Assembly (NCBI GenBank): GCA_015178975.1
Contig: WHVD01000048.1
Coordinates: forward strand, 62,001-126,000
Reading direction: 5' to 3'
From: Hysterangium stoloniferum
Lineage: Eukaryota > Basidiomycota > Agaricomycetes > Hysterangiales > Hysterangiaceae
Length of the DNA: 64,000 nt
Part shown: positions 10,528-22,474 of the stretch, piece by piece
How the letters are laid out: every line of letters begins with the position of its first letter
How positions within the stretch are numbered: position 1 is the first letter of the stretch
Translations under genes and position numbers: made by a program
The notes under the pieces: generated by a model
What the model was told of the DNA's origin: nothing
The model's database searches: none
The model's input: the letters and a program-made list of their open reading frames with translations, nothing else

Positions 10528-13500
10528 ATCTGTTAAGCAACGTCATGTTCAGTGTTCGTCTCCAAAAAAAACCGAGACATGATAACACACCTAGATGTCC
10601 AAAACACGGTTGGTAGAGAAGCCTCAAGGGGCTATATAACAGGCACTCTAGACCAGACGAGGGGCCAATGGGGGAATGTTGAAGCAAAACTCCGTCTATA
10701 GTGCGCAGCATCCTGGCATGGAAATAAATAAGGAAGAAGAAGCTGTGAAACCTGTTTGACGGAGGCGTTAATTATTGATATCATGATACATCTCGCAAAC
10801 CCGAAAATAAATAGTAAGCATGTGAATAGCTGTCCTGAAAAAGGTCAACATCAAGCAAATGGCATAACACCTTGTCACGGGTGAAATTCCTATATTCCTT
10901 ATAGATATGGTTCTCATATTGGCTAAGAAAATGAACCGCAGTATACAGACGGAACTGGTAGATACCATACTGGTCGTGGCTGTAAGAATCCCTTTGAGAT
11001 GTTTTGACTTCCGGATGTGGGGGTGTCGCGGTGTTTTGACAACTGGGGCTTACCAACGTGTTCCCCTGAGACCGAGAAGCCGACATTGCGTCTGTTCCGA
11101 TCTCAACCCTGGACCAATTAGAGCCACTTGCTTCAACTTTCCCTTTTCCCACCCATAATTGGCCTGAGTATAGTTCATAAGCACACGGCAACTCGACAAG
11201 CAACAGGCTCCTTTCCATTTCTTGTGACAATTCGGTTCAACACAGGAGCACAGCCTAGACAGTGCATGTTTGTTTAGCGCATAGATAATTATCCAGTGTG
11301 ATGACATCTGCCAGTGGCAGTGCTGGTGTCTCGATGTGTTGTCCTTATCCTTATTGTCATAAGGTTCAAGAGTATGATATCTTATATTCAGACTCATGGC
11401 AGAGCAGAATAACAGTCAGGTATTTTGTCAATAGACAACCATGTCAACATGTTATCCATGCGAATCAAAACCAGATGTTAACAGTCGTCTTATAATCGAC
11501 GTCGTGGTGGAATGTATTCGGACAAGCACTTTTTCAATAGACAACCATGTCGCAAGTGTCATCCACGAAGGAAAACCTGATGTCAACTGTTGAACCAATA
11601 AACAGTAGCCCTGGGATGACATGTAATAACATGAAACCGGCCCGGCTCTAGATTGTTACCGACCCGCGGAAACCTAACAACGCATTCATGTGTATGGTTA
11701 GAACCTGGCATCGTCTGGCGTTGGGGAATTTTATATCTATTGCCTGAGAAGTGACATACAAAAAACACCGCATACTATATTCAATTACATGGTAGAGTAG
11801 GATGATGGTTTAATATTTACAATTGGCAACCTCGTCAAAATTTTCTTTTTGTTAATCAAAACCAGAGGTTAACAGTCAAAAATGAATAAAACGGTAGCAC
11901 TAGGATGATATGTACTGTCATGACACCGCCCGGTTCATGGAAGATTGTTTCCGCCCGAGCAGAGTTAACAAGTTCCTCATCGCATTCACATGTTGGTTAG
12001 AACCTGGCATCCTCTGGCATCAGGAAATCTCGTTTCGCCCTGAGAACTGACAAAGGTTGAACAAAAATAATAATCCAATCTTTCAGAGATGGGGATAAGA
12101 TCGAATCTGAGCGTTCGAATGGCACAAGGAGTGGGCGGCCTACTGACACCCTATGTGCTGCGTACACCTTTGGAATCCGCAGATCATTTGCTTACACATA
12201 TTTTCAAATCGCTGGATTGCTATGCCCCTCGAAGCCAGCCACATAACATGCGAGGGTTTCCCCCTACGGTCAACTTAATGATACAGTATTTCCCGTAGAC
12301 ATTGTCCATATATTAATAATCCATCTTCTCCTGGACCTGAAGGAAGAGAAAGTCTCATGGAAAGAAAATGTTGGGGTGAGGCTCACTGCCATTTGCTTTT
12401 CCGTACACGAGCTCCCTTCCCGAAAATAGCTGCCATCTGTCTTGTACAGGAGTGGTAGCGATGTAGCGTATCGCATGAGGGATCATTTCTTAATTTCTCT
12501 TTGACTTCTATAGGGACTTTCCTGGGGTCCGAAGGACACTTTCAGCCGGAGCCCGATGCTTTTCGTGCCGTCTACATAGTATCTTGAGCTGTTTCTCCGT
12601 TTGCCTCTTTTATAGTCTACCGCCGGACAAATTGACGTTTCAACCCCCTGTCCAATTTCGAAAAGGTGGTTTCACAATGGCGTATATGATGTATTGGAAA
12701 CATTCTAAGCTACCAGTAGGCCAGAATCCTTGCCGTCGTTTTGTTTGGCTTCGCTACGAACGCCCGCACGCGCCGGATGGCATAGAATTATCTATACGTC
12801 TAATATCTGCGCAATGTGGCAAAGTCTCGAAATTGTTTGTGGATATGTGCTCCTTATTAAGTTTTTGGCGCTTGTTCCCTCTTCATGGTGAATATCTTAT
12901 CGGTAACGTTCAACGTAAGACATATGGTAAAGTTGCATGGCTCCCTCATCACTTTCACCATCTTCGTCGATTTATCCGCCCATCGATTACCCCGTATTTC
13001 CTCGGGCTAGACACAGCGTACTTCTTCGGCCAGATCCCCTTCTCCTCCTTTCACTTCTTCATTTAACTCTTTGTTAGGTAGTCTATCAAGTACTGTACTG
13101 CTATAGTTATACGTGCACCCTTAGGGAAATCTGCAGCAAAACTGGCCGTGCGCATTGTATCAAGTAGCATCTGGGCATTGGTTTCCAAAATTGTAAATTA
13201 AGTAAAGCCGTCAGTCCCGTGTGGATCATCCCAGCAGTTGAACATCAATATCATGATATGTCTCGCAAACCTAAAAATAGAAGGCATGTGAATGACCGTC
13301 CGGAAAAGAGTCAACGTCACGCTTTGTGATGTGTCAACACAGGTGAGGTTGCTGTATCCCATATACGCTCGTACAGCCACAGTAAATGAGCACAACGCCA
13401 CACACACGGAACCGGTAGATGCAGGTGATTGTGGCCATAAAGGTTGCTTCGGGATGTACAAGAGCACTCTCTTTGAACAATGGGACAACAGGACAACGTG

Positions 13501-15127
13501 ATTTATCTCCAACTCCCTGTCAGCGAGACAAAGCTCGAGCTCACGTCTGTCGAAATCCGACAGAGCTGTGTCTCTGTATCTACTCCTCCATTCTACTTAT
13601 TATACGGACCTAAGGTACAGCTCATAGGGCCGGTAGCATGGGTGATTGACAGGGGACCCAGTGCTCCTTCCATTTCTACTCACAACTTCACTTTCTCGGC
13701 GTATCAATGTTGTAGATGACTACCTATAGTCCAACGAAAATTAGTCTGTGCATGTCTGTTTAGTATACTTGTGGATACAGAGATAAATATATAGGTGTCT
13801 TGATCATCTAATAGGGCTAATATGAACGAACACGCTGTTCCAAAAGTCATCGTCGTTGAGGTAAAGGACATGCATGTACGCTATACGAGACTGTGTTATT
13901 ATTAGAGTTACTTTGCTAACAAAACATACACCGCCAAATGAATAACGGCCTGTGGGCCGTCCATTTTAGCTCGGCCTGCCAGACATACTTCTAGCGTCCT
14001 CCTTGGGGTGGTGTATACACGAAGACGATGTGTAATGACATGATGCACCACGCCTAAGATTGTCGCCGACACGAGCAATCTAATAGTCGCATTCATGAAC
14101 TGAATTTGGCATCGAATATTAGAGGAGCGTAAACAAAGCCCACAGCTCGTAAGCGTACGGCCTCTAATTCTGGAGTGGAAAATGACATATGAATATTCAC
14201 TTTATGTTGAGCTCTCTAGACTAGGTGGATCTGTAATATATGGAGTTTTCGCGGCGTTACGTTATTGAGGCGGGGGATACACTGTAGGAGAATTACCCTC
14301 TCGGTATCTTCCTTCACTGCCTTGTCACATCCGGACGACTCTATAGACAAGCGCCATATCAAGCGTCATACTAACATGTTAAAGAGACCACACTCGTTGT
14401 CTTGTACTACGACCGGGCCGCTATGTAAGCTCTGTACTACAGGTACCGCGGCATGATATCAAAGACAACCACATACTTTCCCGTGTCTTTGACCGCCCCG
14501 CTTTGAGCATCTTTTGACTGCTGATTTCACATCAATATAAGAGCTAATAAAATACAGTCATATTCCCAGACCAGGTTATCAGTGACTACTGACCAGTGCT
14601 TAGAATCGAAGACTCAATCAAGTAGTAATCAGTGGATATAATTTAGTTATACACCTCATTAAATCAGTGATTTAAGTGACCACGTAATTAGGTGAGGAAG
14701 AGAAAATTGAGAAAAATAGGGATTTAGAACAACATGGAACAGTGTAGAACAGCAAATGTAAAACACGGGACTCGCCCCAATAGGACCACAGAACACGACG
14801 ACCGCAACCCCACACCCCATAAGGTACACAACAAACATCCGCTGCCCTCGCTACTAATTGCAGTTTTCACATGATAAATGACGAGACTCCAGGCAAGAAT
14901 TTTGACCCATCACGACGAATAACAGTATACTGTTCCAAGTGGTAGTTATTGCACGACGAGGAATGGACGATGGAGGTAATGTGTTACAGAAGAATAAGAG
15001 AGGGCTAATGAGAACGTTTTCGAGGGCCTTCCACTCTGTATCACAACGACCTTTAAAAAAGTTGGGAAATCAGAGTGTGCAGCTGCAAAAACGCACAAAA
15101 TACTTACCATCCAATGCCCATGACTTT
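10528..15127. other. gene-poor region with diverged segmental duplications
   Basis: No confident gene. 10775-11290 is related to 13235-13775 in direct orientation; shared blocks include ATATCATGATAYRTCTCGCA near the left ends and CTCCTTTCCATTT further right. Direct copies of a roughly 260-bp unit occupy 11399-12060 with a further copy near 13990-14130. A plus frame at 12584-13066 (160 codons) and another at 13480-13719 look protein-like but have no recognised motif and no conserved counterpart in the duplicate. 14500-15100 is unremarkable. Confidence 0.4.
11399..12060 (+). repeat. three diverged direct copies of a roughly 260-bp unit
   Basis: Shared blocks recur in order: CAATAGACAACCATGTC (11430 and 11535; CAATTGGCAACCTCGTC at 11820), AACCAGATGTTAACAGTC or its variants, GGATGACATGTAATAACATG (11612; variant at 11906), and GGTTAGAACCTGGCATC (11696 and 11996). 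The first copy is partial. A further weak copy at 13990-14130 carries GTAATGACATGATGCACC and TAGTCGCATTCATGAACTG. Confidence 0.65.
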
Positions 15128-15378
15128 TCAAGTAGATAATCTATTCTCTAAAGCTGCATCCCGTTCTTTCCTTTCCTTGCGCCATTTATCTTGTTTCCAT
15201 CGTAAGAGTTCATACAGAGTATCCTCTTTCCGAGGCGCAGTGCGAGGATTTGTTTCGGATAGATAGTACGCAAGCACACCCGTGAATACGCCTAGAATGG
15301 GGTCTAGTGCACTGTGTGTGCTTTGTAACAATTTCCTAGTGGTGGAGCAAAGACAACCTACCGAGAGAGAAGTGGCAT
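15128..15378 (-). CDS. NCE101: NCE101 family protein (non-classical export protein 1)
   Basis: Exon 1 is only 17 nt (15378-15362, ATG CCA CTT…). The intron is 15361-15312 (50 nt, GTAGGT…ACACAG, phase 2). Exon 2 is 15311-15128. The joined protein is 66 aa and reads LDPILGVFTGVLAYYLSETN followed by PRTAPRKEDTLYELLRWKQD, close to the conserved NCE101 pattern of one membrane helix followed by ETNPRTAPPxExTLxxLLRWK. The length fits the family (about 50-70 aa). NCE101 was named in yeast for a role in leaderless secretion; its mechanism is poorly known. It is divergent from the 612-aa gene, sharing about 345 bp of upstream DNA. The tiny first exon is inferred from splice phase and start codon. Confidence 0.85.
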
Positions 15379-15723
15379 TTTAGGTCGGAGTTATGTGACG
15401 TCTGTGACGCTTTGATTGCGGTGTCGATGACACACGGTCGATCTACGGTGCAATTTTCCTGTATCTTTATTCGACCTTATTCCTTGGGTTCTTTGAAGCA
15501 GGCGTATGAGGTGGCCTTGCCTTACCAACTATGGACAAATAATAAGAAAGTCGCGAGGTCGCATTGTTTTTTATTGTCCCACGCTTGGATTGGGGTGGAG
15601 AGCCACCACTTTGACTTTCTGAAAATTTATCTTTTCTTTCTTCTACCACAACACTGTACCGTGCTCACGCGAAAAACTTATCTGACCTCTAACTACTCTT
15701 CACCCGTAATATTTCCATCTGTC

Positions 15724-17852
15724 ATGGTGCTCGAACATGCCGCAGTGTCACTGGTTCACCAGTCTGCCACAGTCCCAGAATGGATTATCTTAAAAGGAAA
15801 AGTTCTTTCGCAACGTGTAATGGCCGTTCCATCCCTCGCAGATTTAAAGCGCTGTATTGTGTCCACTGGGAGCCATGCTCAAGCAGTTACTGTCCAAATA
15901 CTCAAGGCACTTATCGAACGTGCTTCCGAAAACATATACTCACGGGATGTAAATGAAATTGAACGCTACTTCAAAGCTGTTGAACTAGTTTTGGCTGCTC
16001 GTACCTCGGTGAGTTTTTAGTGACAACACTGGCAGTCTTCGCGATGTCATGCCTTGGGAGCGACGTATTTAGTAAAAATTCAAGGTCAATGGTTCTGTTT
16101 CACCACTGCCAGGGTGGACCTCTTCAGATGAAGAGGCAACTGGTAGCGAGGCGAATGATCAGCCAACCGACCTACGAGGTATGATTTATTTCTCATGGTA
16201 GTGACTACGATATTAACATTTACTTCCAGGCCTATTTGCCACTTCGCCGACGTCCGATGAAGAATTCTCTCTCCACATGTGGTCTTCCCCTTCAAGATCG
16301 TCTCCCAGTTCTGCATATCGGCATGATCACGAGGATAGTTCTGAATCATCACAGGGTTCCTACACTTCCAGTCTTATGGCAAGTCGCAAAATGTCTTCTA
16401 ACCGGTCCGAAACTTCTTCAGGCAGTGATTCGAGCAATTATTTGTCGCTTGGGGCTTATTCGGCGTATCAAACTACTGAGAAATCGCAATCCATGTCAAT
16501 GTCCATTGATTACACTAGTCATCAATTCTCTGCAGCTGGATGGCGAGCAATTTTGCCTGTTCATGCACCTAAACCTCTTTACCCCTGGTCAAAGCCTTGC
16601 TTTATCGAGCCGTCACCACCATTACGTATATCTTTGGACGTTTTCGACACCTTGTCTGAAGCTACGGACAGCCTTATCTATACCATCATTTTTCCGGCCG
16701 TCGCGCGGCCGGACGCTGAAAACGTGCAGATGATCTCAAGGGGCTTGCTGAAAAAAGTTCTGCAAACGGGGAGTATCATACTGCCCGTTGCTTTCCTAAA
16801 GACTATAGCGCAAGATTGGAAGAAAGCTTCGGTGATAGCACCACAAGAAGGGATGGAATGGATCTCGTTTTTGGCCTCGGATCTTGCGGCAAATTTAGAG
16901 CAAGAGTTGTCTTCCTTAAGTTTACAGGTGAGTACCGTCCAGTAAAGCTGTTGCAAACACTTACATTATTATGGAGCAAAGGACGAGCGGTTTTGGATCT
17001 CAAGGCTTAGATCAATGGTTACGTTTATCGTAGAGCTTCAAAGCATTGCGGATCTGGCGATTCCAGTCGCTGCGTCGGTAAAAGCCGGCCTCGAAAACCT
17101 TTTTGCTTGCGCGTCACTTTTACCTGGGAAGTCTGAGACATCTCTATTTCGGATTGGCCATATCTCGGATATTATATGTCAGATCTTGGCTGATCCTACA
17201 GCTCAAGTGCTGTCTACCCACAGCGTTACTGTTCTGAATACATGGTTGGAGTTCATTTATGAACGCACTGACCAACTTGTGGGATGTTTCTTAAGAGATC
17301 AGATATCATGCGTACGTGATGATCTATATGATACCTAACTGTTCGCTGACAGTTTCTTGACATCTTTAGAACATGCTTCTCCCCCTAGCCAAAATGCTTA
17401 CTCACATACATTTGACCGAAAATATGAGGCTATTTCAACGCCCTAACTTCCTATCCTTGGTGACATTTGTCTTTGATAAGCTGTCGTCATCGGTGAATTC
17501 CACTACGCCATACAAAAAGGCCTTTGGGGTTCTTCTACTGCTAGCTTGTTTTCCATCGCTTGGTTTAGCCGGCGCTCTACCCGTAGAAGTATTCGTGAGT
17601 TTCCATGCGCATGGTGGCGCTATTTCTCCATATATGAGCTTTCTTGAGAGTGAGATGTCTGTGGCAAGAGGACATCGGGCTGAAATGAGATTACACGACG
17701 CATTGGCGGTGAGTAGAATAGAGTAGTTGATATTCCACTGTTCTGATAGCGTCCTTTGTTCATGTCAGGTGTTGATGGAAGCACAAGCAATCGAAGAGAC
17801 TCTCGATTTGCAGACCAAGCAGTTAATGCGGTATCAGGACATAGTTCAATGA
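15724..17852 (+). CDS. hypothetical protein, 612 aa, six exons
   Basis: Exons 15724-16008, 16085-16178, 16230-16931, 16977-17311, 17370-17708 and 17769-17852 (TGA) total 1839 nt (613 codons) and stay in frame. Introns are 45-76 nt. The exon-3 donor is the one uncertain point: the stronger-looking GTGAGT at 16928 breaks the frame, while GTACCG at 16932 keeps it. The N-terminal quarter is helical, residues about 95-190 are Ser-rich and probably disordered (SSPSRSSPSSAYRHDHEDSS), and the C-terminal 350 residues look all-helical (VTFIVELQSIADLAIPVAAS, FLSLVTFVFDK). No family is recognised. Part of exons 4 and 5 is repeated in inverted orientation at 18195-18815. Confidence 0.7.
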
Positions 17853-18194
17853 GGAGCAACTTGGATGCCATATACAGGGAACGTTCAACTGGAGTCAGAG
17901 TCGGGATTGGATCAATATGACCTTAGAAGCCCTTGTAAAACGAAAAGTGGCCTACCCACGTCACATGTATATCTTTCTGTTATTTTGGACCATTCTATAA
18001 ATTTTATCCTGATAGCCTGCCATTTATATTGTTGTACAACTAATTAAACTTGAAACTGGTCGAACTCCCAGGAAGCCTTCTATCATAGCTTCAACGATCA
18101 GGGAATCGACATGAGTACTGATCTTTAGCTCAAATTTATGCCCTATGGGAGAATGCCAAAAGTGGCGGTACCATGATGTTGATGTACTTCTACA
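17853..18194. other. spacer between the 612-aa gene and its inverted fragment
   Basis: 340 bp with no gene seen; it forms the loop of the large inverted duplication. Confidence 0.5.
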
Positions 18195-18815
18195 TTCGTA
18201 GCCACCCACCCTTACGAACCATCCCCTTATGGCCACAGATGCCACTTACTTCGAAAAGCCCACGTATGCTGAAATAGTGCCACCACGTGTATGGAAATCC
18301 ACGAAGAATTTTGAAGGTAGTGATCCCGCCAAACCAAGCGATTGAAAATCCGAACAAACTAGTGGCAGAAGAACCCCAGAAAGCTTTGTATATGGGCGTA
18401 GTGTAATTAATCGACGATGAGGGCTTTTCAAAGGCAAATGTCACCAATGACAGGAAGTTAGAGCGTTGAACTAGCCTCAGAGTTTCTGCCGAATGTATAC
18501 GAGTGAGCATTTCAGCCAGTGGGAGAAGGATGTCCTAAACCTGTCAGTGAACAGTTAGGTATCATATGGACCATCAGGTACACGTGATAACTGATTTCTT
18601 AAAAAACATATTATAAGTTCGTCCGCTCGTTCATAAATGAACTCCAACCATACTTTCACGACAGTAACGCTCTAAATAGACAGCCCTTGAGTCGTGGGAC
18701 CATTCAACGTTTGGCATATAAATATGGCCGATTCGTGATAGGAATGTCTCGGACTTCCCAAACGCGCAAGCAAAAAGGTTTTTGAGGCTGGCTATTACTG
18801 AGGGAGCGACTAGAA
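18195..18815 (-). pseudogene. inverted, decayed copy of exons 4-5 of the 612-aa gene
   Basis: The minus strand here matches plus 17040-17690. Matches include AAAACCTTTTTGCTTGCGCG, GGGAAGTCYGAGACAT and the translation RSNFLSLVTFAFEKPSSSIN against RPNFLSLVTFVFDKLSSSVN. The copy has lost sequence around the intron, carries frameshifts and has no start, so it cannot make the full protein. Together with the parent it forms an inverted repeat with a roughly 0.4-kb spacer. Confidence 0.8.
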
Positions 18816-18819
18816 CCGC

Positions 18820-19116
18820 TCACTGTAGGAAGAGAAGGGACTTCACATGCGCCCTTAAAAATAGTCGAAATAAAGTGATTTTCGCACTTAATAAAAGTAC
18901 CTTTGGGAAAAAAGGAACTTTATTCAAATTCTTCATGCAAAACAATGTTCTCAATTGATCAATTTGTACCTTTTCGAGAATGCACTGATTTCTAGTAGTA
19001 ATAATGTTCGAAAATGTGCAATTTGGCACTTCTCCAAACTCATTTGCATTTATATGTACTCCAACCGCATTTATTACAAGTGCAACCCACTTCAAAAAAG
19101 TACTTTTTCCACTCAT
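18820..19116 (-). pseudogene. possible MutS-family ATPase fragment
   Basis: The frame begins MSGKSTFLKWVALVINAVGV and continues INANEFGEVPNCTFSNI. This resembles the MutS Walker A block (NMSGKSTYLKQVALIxxxAQ) followed by GxxVPAExAxxxxxDxIFSRI. The residues before the loop (CKMSGKST in place of GPN/GCN-MSGKST) and the tail are degenerate, and no Walker B (DExxR) region is found nearby. Probably a relic exon of an MSH-type gene; chance similarity is not excluded. Confidence 0.4.
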
Positions 19117-19395
19117 TTTGCATGTATTCTGAATATGTATATCTTGTATAATAAACCGAAAAAATATCCTAGGGCTTTATTATCTGGAACATCCCAAATT
19201 GGAACGATAAATAGTCACATTCTTGAAGGCCAGAAGCCCTAGGCGATGATGTGTTTGTGACGAAAAAGTGGTGGAAATTGGACGCAACTGTTGACTAGCA
19301 TAGAATTGAGGCGGTTGCCAATCTTGGCAATGATAGGGAAGAGGGAATGAAACGGAACAGCACAATGAAAAATAAAAATAAAAATAAAACAGTCT

Positions 19396-19649
19396 TGTTG
19401 TAAGCCTGGCGCCCCAGTCTTACGCTTTCACTCATTGTTCCTGTTACGTGTTCACTCCTTTGTTATGTGTTCACCCTTTGTTTCTTGTTTCCTTTGTTCC
19501 ACTCCTTTTGTTCTGGCACGTGACCACATCATAGATGTATATAGCCTAGGTACCTTTCTCCCTCTTACCTTACTGTACGCTGTAACCTCCTGTATCCCGT
19601 CTCGGTTCTAGACAATACACCGTGGTCCTGTCAACTTGTGTGACCACCA
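19396..19649 (+). repeat. candidate solo LTR
   Basis: TGTTGTAAGCCTGGCGCC…GTGTGACCACCA has TG..CA ends, an internal TATATAGC (near 19540) and a pyrimidine-rich upstream part, like an LTR promoter. It directly abuts the truncated Tc1 copy. No target duplication was found, and no second copy in the window supports it. Confidence 0.35.
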
Positions 19650-20652
19650 GTGAATTCCATCAATCAATATCATCTCTCACCCAAAACAGTCAGAAGGACC
19701 TTAAAACAGCATGGTTTCAAAACTGTAGTCAAGACAAAAAGACGTTTGCTCACGGCTCAACATAGAAAGGCCAGATTAAACTTTGCCCTCAAGTACCAAA
19801 ACTGGACTGTGGATAATCAGAAAAGGGTCTTGTGATATGATAAGACAAAGATCAACAATATTGGGTCAGATGGACATCAATATGTGTTGAAGAAAGCTGG
19901 AGAACCACTTTCTGATAGGACAACCCAACTTACAGTCAAGTATGGAGTTGGAGATATCATGGTGTAGGGCTACATATATGGGTTGGAATGGAGTCAGAAT
20001 GCTTGCAGAGATTGAAGGAAGGAAGGATTTTGCACAATCTGTGGAGATCCTGGCTGAGCATTTGTCTCAGAGCATTGAAGATTTGGAGATTTCAGCAGAT
20101 GAGGCCATTTTCCAGGAGGATAATAATCTAAACACATATCCAAGATGGCACAAAAATGGTTGTCTGAGGATCATATTATGATGTTAGACTGGACAGCACA
20201 GTCTCCTGACCTGAATACCATAGAACATCTTTGATTCCCCCTGAAGAAACAGCTCCAGAAATATCCTTCACCATTAAAGGGAGTTTAGAAGTTATAGGAG
20301 AGGGTGGAAGTGGAATGGGCAAAGATTGAGCCTCAGGAGTGTCAGAAACTGATAGAAGGTATGCCCAGAAGAATTGATGCTATAATAAAGCCTAAGGAAG
20401 GTCATACAAAGTACTAGAATAACAAGATATCTGATTCAAAAAGGGTGGTTGCAAAACTGTCCCAATGATTGGTCATTTTCAAATTTCACTATGGAACCAA
20501 TATCCATCTATATTATGTAATATTTGGGTATATCAAAGCTAGTATGCTAAGGTATATGTGAGAATAATGTCACTATTGTAGAAAATTTATTTGGTAGGTT
20601 ATAAAGTGTTTATTGAGAATTACAAAAACATTGGGACAGTTTTGGAAGCCAC
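19650..20652 (+). pseudogene. Tc1/mariner transposase remnant with right terminal repeat
   Basis: From 19655 the plus strand encodes LSPKTVRRTLKQHGFKT, QNWTVDNQKRVL, TKINNIGSDG, QSPDLNTIEHL and CQKLIEGMPRR, collinear with the Tc1 transposase at 42.2-43.2 kb. The helix-turn-helix N-terminus is missing and at least eight stops or frame changes interrupt it. The first catalytic Asp region is altered (WTDETK is replaced by stop-YDKTK). The right terminal repeat lies at 20450-20652 and keeps the pattern ACTGTCCCAATG…CATTGGGACAGTTTT…CCACTGTA. The left end is lost at the junction with the preceding LTR-like sequence. Confidence 0.85.
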
Positions 20653-21688
20653 TGTATGCATGTATTCTGCACCTCCGGAAACCAACTAATCTCCAGACAT
20701 ACTGAAATTTGCCCTTGTTCCATATTTGGTAACTTGTCATTGACAAGTATTCATTCATTTGCTTATTATGTTCCCAATTTAGAACTTGTATCCTAATCTG
20801 TTCTTATTGTCATCTCAATTTTTAGTACAATAGCCAGAGAGTCTATATTAGTTTCTGTGCATTTGTACTTACACCTCACATATCTGATATTGACTTAGTT
20901 AGCTTATTCCTCTTCTCTCTTTTTATGCTTGATATTTGGAACTCTTCAGAACTCTGAATATCTGTAAGCTCTCTGACACTCATCAGTTCTCTGAAATTAA
21001 GGACATCTGAGTGTTTGGGTAGGGGTGCAGCACATAAGCTGAAGCCAAGTCCTGACCTTACCTGGAAGTATCCAAGTTGCAGGTTATTCCTGATAGTGTT
21101 ACAACCAGAAAACCCACTGGGACCCAGACCCCATCATACATACACCCGACTCTCTTGTTAAGAACAGAAAACTGACTGATGTTGGTAGACTGACAGGGAC
21201 TGAACAGAAGGACTTGGCTTCAGCTTATGTGCTGTGCCCTCACAAGTTACTGTTGGGTGTCCTTAAATTTCAGGCAGGTAAAAAACTAGTCCTATCGAAT
21301 TCCTCACAGTGAGTTACTGATCGGAAACTGAAGGATAAGTTGAGTGTTGGGCCAAGGGGTCAGAGACTGAGGGTGGGTGAGCACATGCAGAGGCAGAGAG
21401 CAGGATACTTAGAGCAAGACTTATGAGAGATGTTTATGGGTGTTCTGAGTTGATATTCTGATTGCCTAGTAACTACATTCATGGCAGGTTTATATATGAG
21501 TTATCAGCATCTAGAAACTACTAACTAAGGGAAGAGTGGAAAATACTATTGACAAATAAACTTGGCTAGAAACCAGCAGGTTACAATAAGATCAGAAGCC
21601 GTGATTAGCTGAGAGCAGGATTACAAGAAAAGGGAATAGTCCATGGGCTACAAGTATCTATGGGCATATGTGAAACTTAGAGTAGAAC
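20653..21688. other. old LTR fragments, no gene
   Basis: Contains two oppositely oriented copies of a motif also present in the LTRs of element A: GCACATAAGCTGAAGCCAAG (21030 region) and its complement ACTTGGCTTCAGCTTATGTG (21210 region). TGTTACAACCAGAAAACCC near 21098 resembles the start of the element A LTR (TGTTATGACCGGAAAACCC). A related motif sits at 156-176 in the first 200 bp of the window. Confidence 0.5.
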
Positions 21689-22441
21689 TGTTATGACTGG
21701 AATATTTGCCAGACTCTGTATGTCAAACCTGTCCATGCTCAACCTTCGTCACTTTATGTATCAGTCACTGGAATACCCGCTGGAACCCGCTCCTGTCTAT
21801 CTCCGACCATGTCCCATGTACCAGTCACTGGACTCTGCTCAGAAAACCTGACAGCTCTCTAACTGAGCCCCATTCCCGTTATGGTCAAATGACCTGTCAT
21901 GATTCAGACTCCATTTCCACCCCATTCCCATTATGGTTTAACTGCCTGTCATGATTTGGACTCCACTCCACTCCATTCCATTTCTAACACCAAATCTGGT
22001 GTTTACTTATCTTGTTTCATGTTTGTTAGTTTAGATTTCATTATTATTGGATTTGGTATGTTATATAGTCTGGCAGATGTTGTACATACAATCCAGTCAG
22101 AAAATCAGCTTAGATTCTCCCCAGTAATCTCAGTATATTTTCTGCTCTATTCTCCTCTTTGAAACACACTGCTCTTACTCGTCAGAGCCCACGGGCTCTG
22201 ACCCATCTATCACTCGACCTCCAACTCATCACCTCTCGACCTCTATGGACTTCCTGCAGTCGACCCTCCGACCTCTCAACCCACCAACTACTCCTAGACT
22301 CCCTGGGATTCCCATCTGCCCATCTGAAATTGGATGACATGATCTTGCAAGGGTGCAGCCTATAAGCTGAAGCCAAGTCCTACTGGCTTTCCCGCAGGTT
22401 TCTTTGGAAACCCTCTGACAAGCTCTGCACACAACTTAACA
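21689..22441 (+). repeat. 5' LTR of element A
   Basis: 753 bp, from TGTTATGACTGG to CAACTTAACA. It aligns with the 3' LTR at 41057-41920, which is longer because of extra sequence near its start and a small internal duplication (CTCATCACCTCTCAACCTC). Frames inside are not genes. Confidence 0.9.
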
Positions 22442-22474
22442 GTATTTTCTGACTAAGACTCACAGATTGTCAAT

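Noticed and set aside
12584..13066. 160-codon plus frame
   Set aside because: Long for chance and protein-like in parts, but no motif, no splice partner, and ends in a Phe-rich tail; not strong enough to list as a gene.
13480..13719. 79-codon plus frame in the second segmental duplicate
   Set aside because: Looks plausible, but the homologous stretch near 11.05-11.23 kb does not keep the frame, so purifying selection is not supported.
22159..22432. Several 64-68-codon frames
   Set aside because: Inside the 5' LTR of element A; no coding evidence.
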